Below are positions 1-10,390 of a stretch of DNA of 64,000 nt, in pieces. The notes beneath the pieces are model-generated. The model saw only the letters and a list, made by a program, of their open reading frames with translations, was not told the origin of the DNA and searched no databases. The number at the start of each line of letters is the position of its first letter. The stretch's first letter is position 1. Source of the DNA: Paraniabella defluvii (lineage in GTDB: Bacteria; Bacteroidota; Bacteroidia; Chitinophagales; Chitinophagaceae); NCBI GenBank assembly GCA_019316985.1, contig CP079215.1, forward strand, positions 2,728,001-2,792,000. Direction: 5' to 3'. The position numbers and the translations under genes were made by a program.

Positions 1-627
1 AACCTGCTCGCAGTGCTGGGCTGGAACGACGGTACAGAGCAGGAGCTTTTTTCCATCGGGGAAATGATTGAACGGTTTTCGATGGACCGCGTACACAGCG
101 CCGGGGCTAAATTTGATTATGAAAAGGCCAGGTGGTTTAACCAGGAGTGGATCAGGAAACTGGATGCAGCTGCATTGTCCTCTAAGGTACGGAATGTACT
201 TGCAGCTAATGGCATTGAGGTTACAGATGCAGCGCTGCTAAACAAGGTAATCGACCTGGTAAAAGATCGCTGCACACTGCTGACAGACTTTTACGAGCAG
301 TCTTCCTACTTCTTCGCCACGCCCCAGGCAGTTGATCTCGCGGCTATTCAACCCAAATGGAACGAAGCAAAAACATTGTTCTTCCAGGAGGTGATCAGAA
401 ATTATCAGCTATCGGCTATCTGGGAGGCTCATGATCTGGAGAATAATTTTAAAGAGATTGCCGCCGCCAACCAGTTAAAGCCCGGGGAGGTAATGCTGCC
501 GCTACGCATTATGCTGGTGGGTGGTAAATTCGGACCCGGTGTGTTCGACATTGCCCAGTTGATTGGCAAGGAAGAGACCATTAAAAGGATCGAAAATACA
601 TTGAAGCGCTTGACCGCAGGTCACTAA
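1..627 (+). CDS. gltX: Glutamyl-tRNA synthetase, C-terminal part (cut by window edge)
   Basis: The reading frame is open from base 1, so the start lies outside the window and about 208 C-terminal residues are visible. It reads NLLAVLGWNDGTEQELFS at its beginning, a typical GluRS stretch after the KMSKS region, and ends with GGKFGPGVFDIAQLIGKEE and a closing helix, as in the anticodon-binding domain of bacterial GluRS. The enzyme charges tRNA-Glu with glutamate in the cytosol. No frame break is visible in this part. The catalytic Rossmann domain cannot be checked here. A GlnRS is less likely because the end matches the alpha-helical GluRS cage rather than a beta-barrel domain. Confidence 0.93.
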   Translation, partial: NLLAVLGWNDGTEQELFSIGEMIERFSMDRVHSAGAKFDYEKARWFNQEWIRKLDAAALSSKVRNVLAANGIEVTDAALLNKVIDLVKDRCTLLTDFYEQSSYFFATPQAVDLAAIQPKWNEAKTLFFQEVIRNYQLSAIWEAHDLENNFKEIAAANQLKPGEVMLPLRIMLVGGKFGPGVFDIAQLIGKEETIKRIENTLKRLTAGH

Positions 628-670
628 CCCATTTGCTTAAAATCCCAGGCCATCGCGGTATAAGAACGAG

Positions 671-1049
671 CTACAATTTAGGATTAGCTTCTTCATATGC
701 CCTGATGGCTTTTTTTGATGCCAGTTCACGCCAGCTTAATGCTAATATCTTTTTTAAAAATGTTGTATCGTAGTGGTGAATCCACATACAAACGTAGGGG
801 TAGTTCCTGAAGTGTTCAGGCAGGTGAAACAATTCGGGGTGACTATCTAGGTACCGATCTCTCAGCCCGAAAGTAAGACGTATAGGAATAAAGCGACCGC
901 TTTCGTGAAGGCGGCACATCAGTTTCCCTCTTACTTTTACGGAGGAGTACCCTCGTGTGAAACCGACTCCTCTGTTTCGGGGAAAGATAATGCCACCTGC
1001 TTCACGGCTTCAAAATCTGCGGGATTGTATAAGGGTAGGGGGATTTCAT
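671..1049 (-). CDS. MmcQ/YjbR-family protein (frame-broken)
   Basis: The C-terminal 82 residues read cleanly from 919 to 671. Upstream, another frame carries DFEAVKQVALSFPETEES followed by SHEGTPP, and the two parts join as ...TPP-VKVRGKLMCRLHESG.... That is the arrangement of the MmcQ/YjbR (CyaY-like fold, DUF419) family: an FEAV helix, a PETEES loop, then a KVRGKLF-like strand. The joining shift is near base 945, and a second shift near 1030 is needed to reach the ATG at 1049. The family is a small cytosolic protein with a proposed DNA-binding role; its biochemical function is not established. It sits in a run of small housekeeping-type genes. The assignment rests on motif order and is fairly good; the start is less certain. 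Confidence 0.6.
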
Positions 1050-1051
1050 TG

Positions 1052-1502
1052 CTATATCCTTTTTAAGCATTGTTGCTGCCATTCCGGTGCGGTCATTTCA
1101 AACCTTATTTCGTTTTTTCCGTTGGTACCGGTTTCTTTCCATCCGGCTGTTTTGTAAAATGCAGCAGCCCGTGTTCCGGGCGCAGTTCCCAGCCATACTG
1201 TTTGCGAGGTTTGTGTAAAATACCAATCCATCATTGTATGGTGCAGAAGTTGGCCAACACCCTATGTTCAAAATCAGGATGCACAAATAAGGCCCATATA
1301 TTGTGTTCCTGCAAGTCGGCAATAGCGAAGCCCGTAATTCTTTCGTTTTCTTCACAAACCCATCCTTTTCCTCTTTCCTGCATAAAGTACGCACAATCTG
1401 TGTCGGTAACCACACCGGGGCAGAAAGCCTGTTTTCTTTCACAGCATTCCTTATCATTTGTATTTGGGGAATATCTTTCGTTTCTGCCTGTCTAATAATC
1501 AT
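1052..1502 (-). CDS. GNAT family N-acetyltransferase (frame-broken)
   Basis: Three overlapping frame segments make one GNAT protein of about 150 residues. The first, from 1502, reads MIIRQAETKDIPQIQMIRNA, a classic GNAT N-terminus. The second has ERITGFAIADLQEHNIWALF and VHPDFEHRG, which are strands 3 and 4 before the acetyl-CoA loop. The third has VWLGTAPGTRAAAFYKTAGW and ends ...EWQQQCLKRI, the usual xxAxxFYxxxGW C-terminal motif. Shifts lie near 1410 and 1240. The fold transfers an acetyl group from acetyl-CoA to an amine; the substrate cannot be read from sequence. It ends 3 bases from the neighbouring MmcQ/YjbR gene on the same strand, so the two are probably co-transcribed. Confidence 0.75.
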
Positions 1503-1525
1503 GGCTCAACAGTTTAATTGGTGTA

Positions 1526-2026
1526 TTAAGGTTTGTCGCGTCCGATAAATCGTTCCTTACCTTTTAAAAAATTAAGTGCGCGGGTAATATTCTTATGGAT
1601 ACTTTCCTGTGTTTTTAAACCAGAAAGATACTGGTTGATTTCTTTTCGCAGGTAGGGTGCTAATGTGTCGTACACCAGTTTTGCTTCTTTGTCTTTCCTA
1701 AGCGCCTGTTCAAATTCTGCCGGAGGTTTTATTTCCGGTGCGGCAATGTCATTGTAAGCAATGGTAAGGTGTATTTTCTCTCCGATCCGCTGAGGCGAAT
1801 TCACCAACATGCTGGTATTGATATATAGTCGCCAGTCGCCTCTGAACCTGACCAGCGTTTGAGTATACGGCACTTTATTAATAGTGCCTTTAACCGGTAC
1901 AGGCCCTTTATCTTTTCCCGCAGCTTCAAAAATACTTTTAAGAATGCGTTCCCGTACCGATACAAAGGGGTTAATGCCTATCAGGTCTATGACGGCTGTA
2001 AATGTATGTATGTTGTTTTTTGTCAT
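1526..2026 (-). CDS. DUF1905 / YdeI-OmdA family protein
   Basis: This intact 166-residue protein begins MTKNNIHTFTAVIDLIGINP. The N-terminal half, with strands around FRGDWRLYINTSMLV and then RIGEKIHLTIAYND, fits the beta-barrel DUF1905 domain. The C-terminal half, LAPYLRKEINQYLSGLKTQE followed by a basic helix, fits the short helical OmdA (YdeI or OmpD-associated) domain. Such proteins are cytosolic and sometimes linked to bacteriocin tolerance, but no reaction is established. It is one of the few genes here without a frame break. A second OmdA-type gene lies at 3773-4350. It is separated from the upstream acetyltransferase gene by a short gap on the same strand. Confidence 0.7.
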   Translation of the reverse strand: MTKNNIHTFTAVIDLIGINPFVSVRERILKSIFEAAGKDKGPVPVKGTINKVPYTQTLVRFRGDWRLYINTSMLVNSPQRIGEKIHLTIAYNDIAAPEIKPPAEFEQALRKDKEAKLVYDTLAPYLRKEINQYLSGLKTQESIHKNITRALNFLKGKERFIGRDKP

Positions 2027-2479
2027 AAATGATCCCGCGCTTTGGTATCAGATGCTATGTTGTATAAAGGTAATTATTTAACTATACCTGTCTGCGCTTG
2101 ACAGGATTTGATCTGGAAAAAACAGGGATTCATCGAAAAATAAAGGCCTCTCATCGAAAAAGTATGCGGGGCCGGCTGGTGAGATATTTCCTTTGCATTA
2201 TCGAAGTTACTTCAAGGTGCTGAGATGGCTTCTAAACATATTTGATAGCCCTTAAAAGAGTAATAGCCCGTAATAAAAAGGTGAATGAACAACGATATGT
2301 TCTTTCACAGGTGACTGCTTCAATATGCTGCTGTGGTTCAAAACAGGTTCTTATGAAACCTCTTTTTGGTACCCATTCTTATTTTACTGTGTAGCGGAGC
2401 CAGATTAATGGTGGTTATTTACACATAACTCAGTGAGCTTAGGATAATGTCCTTTATAAACATATTTGTTAATTATCTG
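2027..2479. other. Intergenic region, no gene seen
   Basis: The stretch lies between the divergent DUF1905 gene (minus) and the acetyltransferase-like gene (plus). I read all frames and found no convincing protein, tRNA or strong hairpin. It presumably carries the two divergent promoters, but no clear TAnnTTTG box with a correctly placed TTG was found. Confidence 0.5.
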
Positions 2480-3138
2480 ATGATTACAGCCCAAAAAAAA
2501 GATAAGCCCTTAATAGTTGAGCTTCTTGTTGAATGTTTTTGCGACAGCAGAAGCATTCATTATATTATTGAGAACGATGCTAAAGGCAAGAGTCATATTA
2601 AAGCATTAATGGCCTATGCTTTCGACTACTGTTTGAATTTTGGAGAAGTATTCCTTTCGGAAGACAAATTGGCCTGTGCCCTTGTTTTATACCCGGAGAA
2701 AAAAATAATATCAATCGAGTCTATCTGGCGGCAACTGCATTTTGTATTGCAGTTTTCGGGAACCCGGTATTTTAAAAAATATCGGCCAGGCAAAAAGTGA
2801 TCCGGGAAATTCATCCTCACGACCTTAAATTTCACCTCTGGTTTATGGGAGTGAGGCCCGATGCAGCGGCGGGGAATTGGCAGCAGGCTTTTAAAGGAGC
2901 TTATTGCAGCGTCTAAGCAACAGCAAAGGATATTTTGTTTGGAAACACCTGATTCAAGGCATATTCCTGGCTGCATAAACATGGTTTTGGTATCTACCGG
3001 CAGTTAGACCTGGGACATCTTCTTTATTGTATGTTTCATAAAGATGTGCTGTGGAAGGCGCATCCGTTTGATCAAACCTGGAAGCCCGACCCAATGAAAA
3101 GGGACAGGTTTTTAGGTGGAGGTTTGAAGTTAGTATAG
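2480..3138 (+). CDS. GNAT-like acetyltransferase (frame-broken)
   Basis: The protein starts MITAQKKDKPLIVELLVECF and continues with FGEVFLSEDKLACALVLYPE, typical of GNAT proteins that act on unknown small molecules. After base 2795 the frame shifts and continues as REIHPHDLKFHLWFMGVRPD, the acetyl-CoA strand region with the VRP pattern. A further shift near 2900 leads to a segment ending FHKDVLWKAHPFDQTWKPD and a TAG at 3136-3138. The reconstructed length is about 219 residues, usual for this group. An in-frame ATG exists at 2447, but the ATG at 2480 matches the family start better. The stop abuts the end of the convergent HD gene. Confidence 0.6.
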
Positions 3139-3673
3139 TTATAAGGTATATGCTTTGTAGGAATGAATGAGCTCCCTGATGCGGTTTTCAAGGTAGGCGT
3201 TGCCTCCTTCAAGATGTGTAGCTATTAAAACCGCTTCATCCAGATAAGATGATTTTTGGAGCGTACTCCAGAGTTCAGGGGCTTTTGCAGGTTGGCGATC
3301 CGGTCGGCCAGTTTCACTGCCCATATTTCTTTGGAAAGCTGTTTGATCCTCTTCAGGCTGTCCCGTATCTGCTCTGTTGGGGGAGTTCCTCGTTCTTACT
3401 TAAAGCCAATACACCGGCGGCAATGTTTTCGGTGAAAGCATCACTTAATTCCTCGTAACTGGTATCTGTATCTTCAATAGTGTCGTGAGGCAGTGCCACC
3501 TGAACCGCCTCAATTGTGTTGAAACCCGGGGTGTGCTGACCGGCAATCAATATTTCCATAGCAACATTACAAACGTGAACCAGATAGGGCACCCGGGTGC
3601 CGGTTATCATTTGACCCGCATGTTTTTGCGCCGCAAAATGAATCGCTTTCTGATAAGCCGACTGTAGATTCAT
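3139..3673 (-). CDS. HD-domain protein, RelA/SpoT hydrolase-like (frame-broken)
   Basis: The N-terminal segment from 3673 has AIHFAAQKHAGQMITGTRVP, then PYLVHVCNVAMEIL and VALPHDTIEDTDTSYEELSD. These match the metal-binding HD core of the (p)ppGpp hydrolase family (first His in the LVH segment, HD in PHDTIED). Shifts near 3365 and 3295 lead through QLSKEIWAVKLADRIANLQ to a C-terminus RELIHSYKAYTL. The NLADRxANL-like element is a further HD-family signature. At about 178 residues it is a single-domain small hydrolase (Mesh1-like) without synthetase or regulatory domains. The likely reaction is removal of pyrophosphate from ppGpp or a related nucleotide, but this is inference from the fold. Confidence 0.72.
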
Positions 3674-3772
3674 AATCTGGAATTGAATATTAAATGTGTA
3701 GCAATTGTAAAATGAACGGGCAATAAACCGGCCCGGGTTAGGCCTTCATCAGCAATAGCTATTGGCGGGCAT

Positions 3773-4350
3773 TTAAAACTGTTTTGGCTTTTGTTTCAGG
3801 GCAGCTAATTCCGCAACTTCTGTAATTCGTTTCAGCCTGGTCTCAGGCCTTTTCGCCGATACGATCCAGTACAGTATCATTTTTTTACCGACTTGCTGAT
3901 TGAGTCAAAATAAGCTCTTGATCCTTTATGTGCCTTGAACAACTTTTCAAGATCTTTTGGAATAGTTAAGGCATCTACCTCATCGAGTATATTCCATGTA
4001 CCATTTACCCGGGCGGTTTCTACTGCTTTTTGTCCCGCTTCCGTCATCAAACCGGCTTCTGCCAGGCGTGCTACTTTGTCCTTGTTGATTTTAGACCAGG
4101 TGCTTTTAGGCTTTCGTTTGCTAAAAAACTGTATAGCGCTCTCTTCATCGCGCTTCTTCTTAATGCTGTCGATCCATCCAAAGCATAACGCCTGATCTAC
4201 CGCTTCGCTCCAGGAAATGGTTGGTTTTCCAGATGCCTTTTTGTACATTACCACCCATACAGCGTCTTTCTTATCATGATGCTTTTCCAGCCATTTTCGC
4301 CAGTCTGTACTGTTTTTAGGATAGAAGGTATCTACTATTTTAGGTTCCAT
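3773..4350 (-). CDS. YdeI/OmdA family protein (one frameshift)
   Basis: It begins MEPKIVDTFYPKNSTDWRKW and has VVMYKKASGKPTISWSEAVD followed by QALCFGWIDS, the standard N-terminal signature of YdeI-family proteins (DUF1801-like fold). The first frame stops at 3877. Reading one more A in the A7 run at about 3881-3887 restores SKSVKKMILYWIVSAKRPET and RLKRITEVAELAA, the well-conserved OmdA C-terminal helix, ending at 3773. The restored protein is about 192 residues, the family norm. No enzymatic role is established; the family is a cytosolic protein sometimes tied to antimicrobial-peptide tolerance. This is one of the clearest examples of a homopolymer undercall in the window. Confidence 0.8.
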
Positions 4351-4414
4351 ATGTTTAAGTTGATGAGCCGGAGATACTATTTACAGGTGGTTGTAAGAAA
4401 GGGGCCAGCCGCTA

Positions 4415-4997
4415 TTATTTCTTTTTTATTAAAATAAATGCCAGGGAGATAGCCATAAACAAGCCAAGAATGATGAATGCGTTAATAATTGTTTGTTGCA
4501 GGCCAATTGCTGTTACATCAACAAACGGGTAAGGATAAAAGCCGGAGGTATTGCCCCTGAATAAAATAAAAATGAGGTAAAGTAATGGGTAAAGGCACCA
4601 GGCAAGGATATATGTATAACGAAGCTCTTTTTTTTCGAATAGACTCCAATATATTAAAGCTCCCACGGGAATTACGGAATGTAACAGCTCGTCAACCAGT
4701 TTTTGAAGCCCTTGTGGGTCCCAGATATGCCTTAAGGCTACCTGGTATACCAGGCCAACGATGATAATATAAACAGTTATCGCCGATAATACCCCGCCTT
4801 TTTGTAAAAGATGCGTTGAATAATACCGCGGTGAAATAACCTGCTACCGCAATATTGGTAAGAATCGTAAAATAACTAAAAAAGCGCAGGGTAGCCTCAC
4901 CGGTAGTGATAACGCTATTATTAAGCATTAGAATATATTGTGCTATAACAGCAAACCAGCCGGCTAAGGCCAGTGAGCCTGCAAATGATTTTTGCAT
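4415..4997 (-). CDS. Pr6Pr-family integral membrane protein (one frameshift)
   Basis: The start MQKSFAGSLALAGWFAVIAQ at 4997 leads into FFSYFTILTNIAVAGYF, the conserved sxFTixTN element of the Pr6Pr membrane family. The frame shifts near 4795, after which WDPQGLQKLVDELLHSVIP and GALIYWSLFEKKELRYTY follow, ending KKK at 4415. The His in the ELLHSVIP segment and the YW motif are characteristic of the family. About six membrane segments can be counted over some 194 residues. Function is unknown; the family is widespread in bacteria. The gene follows the DUF5694 gene on the same strand with a gap of less than 40 bases, so the two are probably co-transcribed. Confidence 0.72.
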
Positions 4998-5034
4998 ATT
5001 ATTGTTGTATAACCGGTGTACTATCCAGATAAAA

Positions 5035-6082
5035 TTATTGAGGATTGGTGATATTTTTACAGACACACCAGGCATTTTTTCAAATATATCCTGCATGTAT
5101 TTCCTGTGATTGGCGCCCGCTATCACCACTACTTTTTATGGTTTAACGCCCTGGCTCTATTCACAACATTTTCGCACATGCCTTTATTACGCATCAGCCA
5201 CCAATGTATCTGCGATAGTATTTCCTCTTTGGGAAAGTCTTTTAAATCATATAGCTCCGGGAAATAAAAATCACCCGATGCTAAAATAGCGGAAGCTTCG
5301 TTGGTGTTTAACCATTCTGTAAACCGGGTTGATTTTTTTCTATTTCCGAACATTCTTCAAATCCTTTCATTCTCCTGGTTAAAATAGCCTCCAGTTCTTT
5401 TGCATAAGAAGCTGTCGTGTCTTTTTAAAAGGCTCAAACCGGTCGTAAATGCCACGGCCGATGCAGACCAGTTCAGGTCATAATCCTGGCAATCCATCGG
5501 TAGCAGTTCCCGGATATTCATTTCCTGCATCAAAGGAAATGCAATCAACGCATATTCCGACGTTTTTAACCTTCTCATGCTCCGGCCAGTTGTGTCTGAA
5601 TCCGGGCTCAAAAGCTTATTGACATAATTTTCAAGTTGAATATTGGGCGATTTTTGTAAATGATCCCATACCTGCCAATATTGATAATGGGCATTGGAGA
5701 CATCCTGGTTCAGGTAATAGGCGTGTGCCAAATCTGCTTTTAAGCGATAGTCTTTGGGGTTTGATAATACCAGTATTGTTAAACTGTCAATGGTACCGGA
5801 AAGCCGTTCTGTTTTAATATCCCTGTTATTCCTGAGTATTTTCAACCGCCTGATATTATCCTCTTTGCACCAGTAATCCATAACCAGCCGCTCGTCTTCT
5901 TTACTCAGGAATTCGCCAAAGAATGCAGTTGGTTTAAAGTTCCTGACCTGTACATAGAGATTGGACACATCCTGCCGGGGAGATTTGCTGTAGTTGTGTG
6001 CGACGCCTATTAATAATACATCAACCTTTTGAGCGTATGTATTAAAGGTTAGGAAAAGAAAAAGTAAAAAAGAATATTTCAT
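5035..6082 (-). CDS. DUF5694-family secreted protein (frame-broken)
   Basis: The protein starts MKYSFLLFLFLTFNTYAQ, a clear signal peptide, followed by VDVLLIGVAHNYSKSPRQ, the conserved GxxHF/Y-type N-terminal motif of DUF5694 proteins. The middle contains a long helical part and the LRELLPMDCQDYD-like segment. Shifts near 5390 and 5130 join it to KSTRFTEWLNTNEASAI and then VVVIAGANHRKYMQDI, the GAxH element near the C-terminus of TraB/DUF5694 folds. One more A in an A5 run near 5050 gives the end VSVKNITNPQ and a stop at 5035. The domain resembles the TraB/PrgY fold, which binds metal through paired His and Glu; activity is unknown. Confidence 0.68.
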
Positions 6083-6245
6083 GTTGTTTCTGATTATACA
6101 CCTGCTTTTTCATTGAATCCTTTTGAAAGGATCATTGGTAAAGGTTCAGGCCTGGGTGAGATATAGTTTCAAAGGTTATGGTTACCTCCCTTCACTTCCA
6201 TTGGGTCTTTAATGGATCCAGGTTTCTGCAATACCCCTATTGCTG

Positions 6246-6980
6246 CTATTGGTCCATTTCGGGTTGTATACGTATCCGTGCGAGACGTGACAGCTCATTA
6301 ATCTTTTTAGTAATCACTAAATTTCTAAAATAGGCTTCTGTGCCGGGGCCTATCCATAGGCCGACACTTCCTTTGGCGTCAGCGCCATGTTTTAAATCGG
6401 AGACGATCAATGTGGGCTGCCAGGCATTATGAACAAATAATTTTGCGGTATTCCCCTGTACCTCTATTTTTACTTTTGTCCAGGTACCCACTTCCAAATC
6501 CACATAGGATTCATATTTCTCAGGGAAATCTTTACGCAGTTTATACCAGGGGAACTCCGGGTAAGATATGTACTGAGCAGAATGGTTTCTTCGAACCTGG
6601 TCTTCCGCACGTCCATTGGTAGGGCGCAGGTAAAAGCATTCAAATCTCTTATGAGAACTATCTATGCGAAAAGCTATGCCCACAAAACCACGTGCGCCTT
6701 CTGAGGCATTTTTCAGGGGCTGGCCAGCCAGTTCAACTTCTATAGTGCCATTATGGAAGTAAGTGTTTTCCAGCTTAGCTATTCTTAATTCGGTATCGGC
6801 CTGTGGGTTTATATCCGTCACTTTCACCGATCGCTGTTGCTTCAGGCTTCCCGCTTGAACAGCCACATTCAGTTGTTTAAGCTGTTTGGTATCTTTCAGC
6901 GAATACAATGTTTGGCCAGGCTGGCTTTGTGCAGGCAGGCTGGCCAGAGCGCTCAACAGGAGTAAGATGAAGTTTCTCAT
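6246..6980 (-). CDS. Secreted LamG/DUF1080-like protein
   Basis: This intact 244-residue protein begins MRNFILLLLSALASLPAQSQ, a signal peptide with a cleavage site after AQSQ or just before. The mature part has FHNGTIEVELAGQPL, RGFVGIAFRIDSSHKRFECF, then VDLEVGTWTKVKIEVQGNTA and LFVHNAWQPTLIV. These strands fit the concanavalin-A-like jelly roll of 3-keto-disaccharide hydrolase (DUF1080) or LamG proteins, which bind or hydrolyse carbohydrates in the periplasm. No catalytic residue can be assigned. The gene stands alone between two gaps of 160-230 bases with nothing recognisable in them. The fold assignment is inference; the export signal is seen directly. Confidence 0.6.
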   Translation of the reverse strand: MRNFILLLLSALASLPAQSQPGQTLYSLKDTKQLKQLNVAVQAGSLKQQRSVKVTDINPQADTELRIAKLENTYFHNGTIEVELAGQPLKNASEGARGFVGIAFRIDSSHKRFECFYLRPTNGRAEDQVRRNHSAQYISYPEFPWYKLRKDFPEKYESYVDLEVGTWTKVKIEVQGNTAKLFVHNAWQPTLIVSDLKHGADAKGSVGLWIGPGTEAYFRNLVITKKINELSRLARIRIQPEMDQ

Positions 6981-7210
6981 TATTTGATGGTGAGTTTGAT
7001 ATTGTCGTCTTTTATGCTAATTCCCGGTATTCTTTATAAGTAGCATTATCAGCAGCACGTTGGCCGGGGTATCAAAAAAATAGCATCTAAGCATTCACGG
7101 TTCTTCCGATTGTTGCCATTGTCAAGCTCTCTTGTATTTATCCTGTTGTCCGGATTTGAAGCACTATGTCAGGGGCCCCGTTCTTTTAATTCTCCTTCCT
7201 GTTAACCTGC

Positions 7211-8422
7211 CTATCGCTGGCTCGCAATCAACAGGTTTAAATCGGTATACTTTAAATCAAAACGCTGGCTTAAATAGAAATTGGTTAAATGTCCTTTAAA
7301 CAGGTAAATGCCATTACGCAAATGTATACGATGCCAGGCCAGGTCTTCAATGCCCCTTCTTCACCTGCATCTATTAACAGAGGCATTAACACATTGCTGA
7401 TAGCCTGAGAGGCGGTACGAGCAAACCCTGAAGGAATATTGGGTACACAATAATGAATAACGCCATACTTCATAAATATGGGCGACTCGTGCGAAGTAAC
7501 TTCTGAAGTTTCAAAAACACCTCCACGGTCAATGCTGGCATCAATAATTACAGAGCCGGGTCGCATGCCGCTCACCATTTCTTCGGTCACAATCATGGGT
7601 GTGCGGCCACTTAAGTTCGATAAGCATCCTACGGCCACTTCGCAGGTGCGTAATTGCTTGGCCAATAACTTGGGCTCAATAACGGAAGTCCAAAGTCTTT
7701 GACCAATGGTGTTCTGCAGGTTCTTTAAGCGGCTTACATTGTTATCAAATAATTTTACTGATGCACCCAGCGCCAGGGCCGCACGCGCTGCGTATTCACC
7801 TACGATGCCGGCTCCGATAATAATAACTTTTGTGGGAGCAATACCTGAGATGCCGCCTAATAATACGCCTTTCCCGTGGTTAGCCGAACCGAGGTATTGG
7901 GCTGCGATCAGCATAACTGCGCTACCGGCAATCTCGCTCATGCTCCTGACAATAGGATAGGAGTCTGTATCGTCTTTGAGGTTTTCAAACGATAAAGCGG
8001 TGATCTTTTTTCATCATCGTGCACAGCACTTCCGAGCGCAGTACCGATAAATGCAATGGCGAAATGATCGATTGATTCATTTGCAGCAACGGTAAATCCT
8101 CTTCAATAACCGGAGCACTTTTTACCAATACAGGAGCTTTAAATACTTCTTCCCGGCTGTAAACGATTTTAGCACCGGCATCTGCATAATCTTTATCCCG
8201 AAAGTGAGAAGCGTCTCCGGCGTTGTGCTCCAGCATTACATTATGCCCGTTGTTTACCAGTACACTCACGGCATCCGGCGTAAGAGCAACACGGTTTTCC
8301 TGGAAGGCAATTTCTTTGGGTATACCAATGGTCATACCCTCTCCCTTCAATTTAATATCCAGGGTTTCTTCCAGCGTTTCGTAGCTGAAAGATGTACTGA
8401 TAACAGGCTGTTTTTTGCTCAT
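7211..8422 (-). CDS. ald: Alanine dehydrogenase (frame-broken)
   Basis: The N-terminal part from 8422 includes MTIGIPKEIAFQENRVALTP, the family signature, with the substrate-binding Lys in VLVKSAPV. A shift near 7985 leads into EIAGSAVMLIAAQYLGSANH and then KVIIIGAGIVGEYAARAALA, the NAD(H) Rossmann GxGxxG. SVIIDASIDRGGVFETS also matches alanine dehydrogenase. Near 7330 another shift restores RNGIYLFKGHLTNFYLSQR, ending KYTDLNLLIASQR and TAG at 7211-7213. The enzyme interconverts alanine with pyruvate and ammonia using NAD. An N-terminal extension of about 29 residues precedes MTIGIPKE, as often in Bacteroidota. It follows tsaE on the same strand, a common pairing in this phylum. Confidence 0.88.
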
Positions 8423-8622
8423 ACTTGTAACAGAAGTGTACTACGTTTCTCGGTTTATATTTGATACGACTAAAAAATATTCTTACCAGGTTAATGGTGT
8501 ACTACAAAAATATTTTTTACAGTTCATTGATAATAGTTTATGGTTTATTAGTATTCGTCTTTTTCTTTAACTATTATCATCAGCTCGCTTCCTTACTCCT
8601 CATCCCTCAAATTTACTCATTT

Positions 8623-9047
8623 TTATACTATTTCCAGCGACCGGTTTGTGTCTCCTTCTACGCGGATGCGTACCATTACGGTATCATCCGGGAACAGACC
8701 TTCAGCTCTCCCGGGCCATTCTACGAAGCAATAGTCGCCGCTATACAGGCAATCTTCTACGCCTGTTCTGATAGCTTCTTCCTCATCTTTAAGTCTATAA
8801 AGGTCGATATGATAGAAGCTTTTTTCACACCATTCTCGTCATAGCGATATTCGTTAATTACGGAAAAGGTTGGACTGCTTACCACGTCTTCTACTTTTAG
8901 CAAATGACAAATGGCACTTACCAGCGTTGTTTTTCCTGCCCCCATGGTGCCATGCAACGCGATAACCTTACGCCCGTTCAGTTCGTTCAATAACCATTGC
9001 GCCGTTTGGGCAATTTCAGATAGTGTATATTTCTTTATCGTAGGCAT
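8623..9047 (-). CDS. tsaE: tRNA threonylcarbamoyladenosine ATPase TsaE (frame-broken)
   Basis: The start MPTIKKYTLSEIAQTAQWLL leads to ALHGTMGAGKTTLVSAICHL, a Walker A P-loop in the TsaE context, and VVSSPTFSVINEY, the SPTF motif that marks the family. A shift near 8820 restores KAFYHIDLYRLKDEEEA and DYCFVEWPGRAEGLFPD, the conserved HxDxYR and EWP elements. The stop is at 8623-8625, giving about 142 residues. TsaE drives the TsaB-TsaD-TsaC pathway for t6A modification of ANN-decoding tRNAs in the cytosol. The ald gene follows about 200 bases downstream on the same strand. Confidence 0.9.
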
Positions 9048-9085
9048 GCCTTTTTGAATGTAGTATGCAAATATCTTTTTTCTTG

Positions 9086-10390
9086 CTAAATACCGGTATT
9101 CTCAACGCGTTGGTGTTGTTGCGACTTTGATAACTTATAAAAGTCGTAAGTATAGGCATTGTAGGGAAGTAGCCTTTGCGAGAATAATTTAGCCGTAAAG
9201 CACCCTATTACGATCGGGATGAATAAACTGTACCCGTTGGGTACCAGGTTGCAGGCCAGTATTAATGCTGTAAACGGAGCAAAAATGGCAGAAGAAAGTG
9301 TGGCTGCTGCGCCTACCAGGGCAAAATTCAGCGGCACCAGGCTGGTGTGGAAATAGGTGTTACAGAAAATTGCAAGGAGTAATCCTAAAAAAGCTCCCGC
9401 TACGATACTGGGGGCAAATACACCGCCGTCGCCGCCAGCACCCAGTGTAAGAGAAGCCGCTAACGGTTTTAGCAGGATCAATGAAGCAAGCAGCAATAAT
9501 GAAATATGCTCTTTGCTGATGGCTGTTTGGAGTATATTGTTCAGGCCATGGTAACTATCTCCATATAATACCGGGAAGCACAGGATAAGTAACCCTGCTA
9601 CCAAAGCGCCCAGGTTTACCCTGATAAAATTATTATGTATTTGTGCAAAAGGCGCTTCATGCGTGTCACTAAAAAGTAAAATATACGGCCAGTGCTCCAC
9701 TCAACAGGCCTAGCAAAACAAAGAACGGCATGGCATGCCAGCTCCAGTTGTTAATAGAAAAATGAAGTAATGGTGTATTATCAAAAAGAAAATAAATGAG
9801 GCAGCAATGAGGGCAGAAGCGGTACAGCTAATAATAAGGGATTTACGCACTTTTCTGGCAATCACTTCCATAGCAAACAGCCAGCCAGCAAGCGGGCTGG
9901 CAAAAAGTACGGCTACACCCGCAGTTACCCCGGCGCATATCAGTTCCCGCTTATACATTTTAGCCGAGAATTCTCTTTTATAGCCCATATTACCTACAGT
10001 AGCCGTTGCTACCACGGTTGATACTTCTACCCCTGTAGATCCGAAGATTACAGTCAGGAAGCCATTGAGATAATGAGATGGTATCTTAAAAAAGGGCAAA
10101 TGCTCTTTCCTCTGATCAAGGGTTTTGTATATTTCGGTAATGCCCTTGTTTTTACGGTTAAGGAACAGGTATTTGCGAAGAAAATATATGGCAGTAATAC
10201 CTATGGTAGGCAGTATCACCAACAAAATTCTGTGGTCAGTTTCCACACCGCTCAATACCCTGTGTTCGAAATATTCTGTGAGATGTTTGAGAGAGAATGC
10301 CAGCAGGCAGCATATTACACTAATTAAAATAGAAATGACTACCAGCTTGTAATGATGATGAACGATGACTTTTTCCTTTCCACGCGATTC
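9086..10390 (-). CDS. ClC-family chloride channel/antiporter (frame-broken, start unclear)
   Basis: The first segment has VIFGSTGVEVSTVVATATVG, the region that in ClC proteins carries the GSxGxExP-like selectivity motif, followed by GVTAGVAVLFASPLAGWLFA, the GxxAGxAAAFxxPxxG helix. After a shift near 9705 the second segment gives LGAGGDGGVFAPSIVAGAFL, the GGxFxP motif, and LVGAAATLSSAIFAPFTALI. About ten membrane segments fit the usual ClC core, with no CBS domains visible. It moves chloride (or fluoride) across the inner membrane. The start is not settled: the frame is open back to about 10390 with no good ATG, and a GTG or TTG start or a missed base is needed. The upstream neighbour is pcrA on the same strand. 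Confidence 0.82.

Noticed and set aside
1070..1495. A 141-residue Cys/Ser/Phe-rich plus-strand frame
   Set aside because: It is antisense to the reconstructed acetyltransferase, whose GNAT motifs are clear.
8461..8844. A 127-residue plus-strand frame with Phe/Tyr-rich hydrophobic stretches
   Set aside because: It overlaps the reconstructed end of tsaE on the other strand, and its hydrophobicity is an AT-rich artefact.
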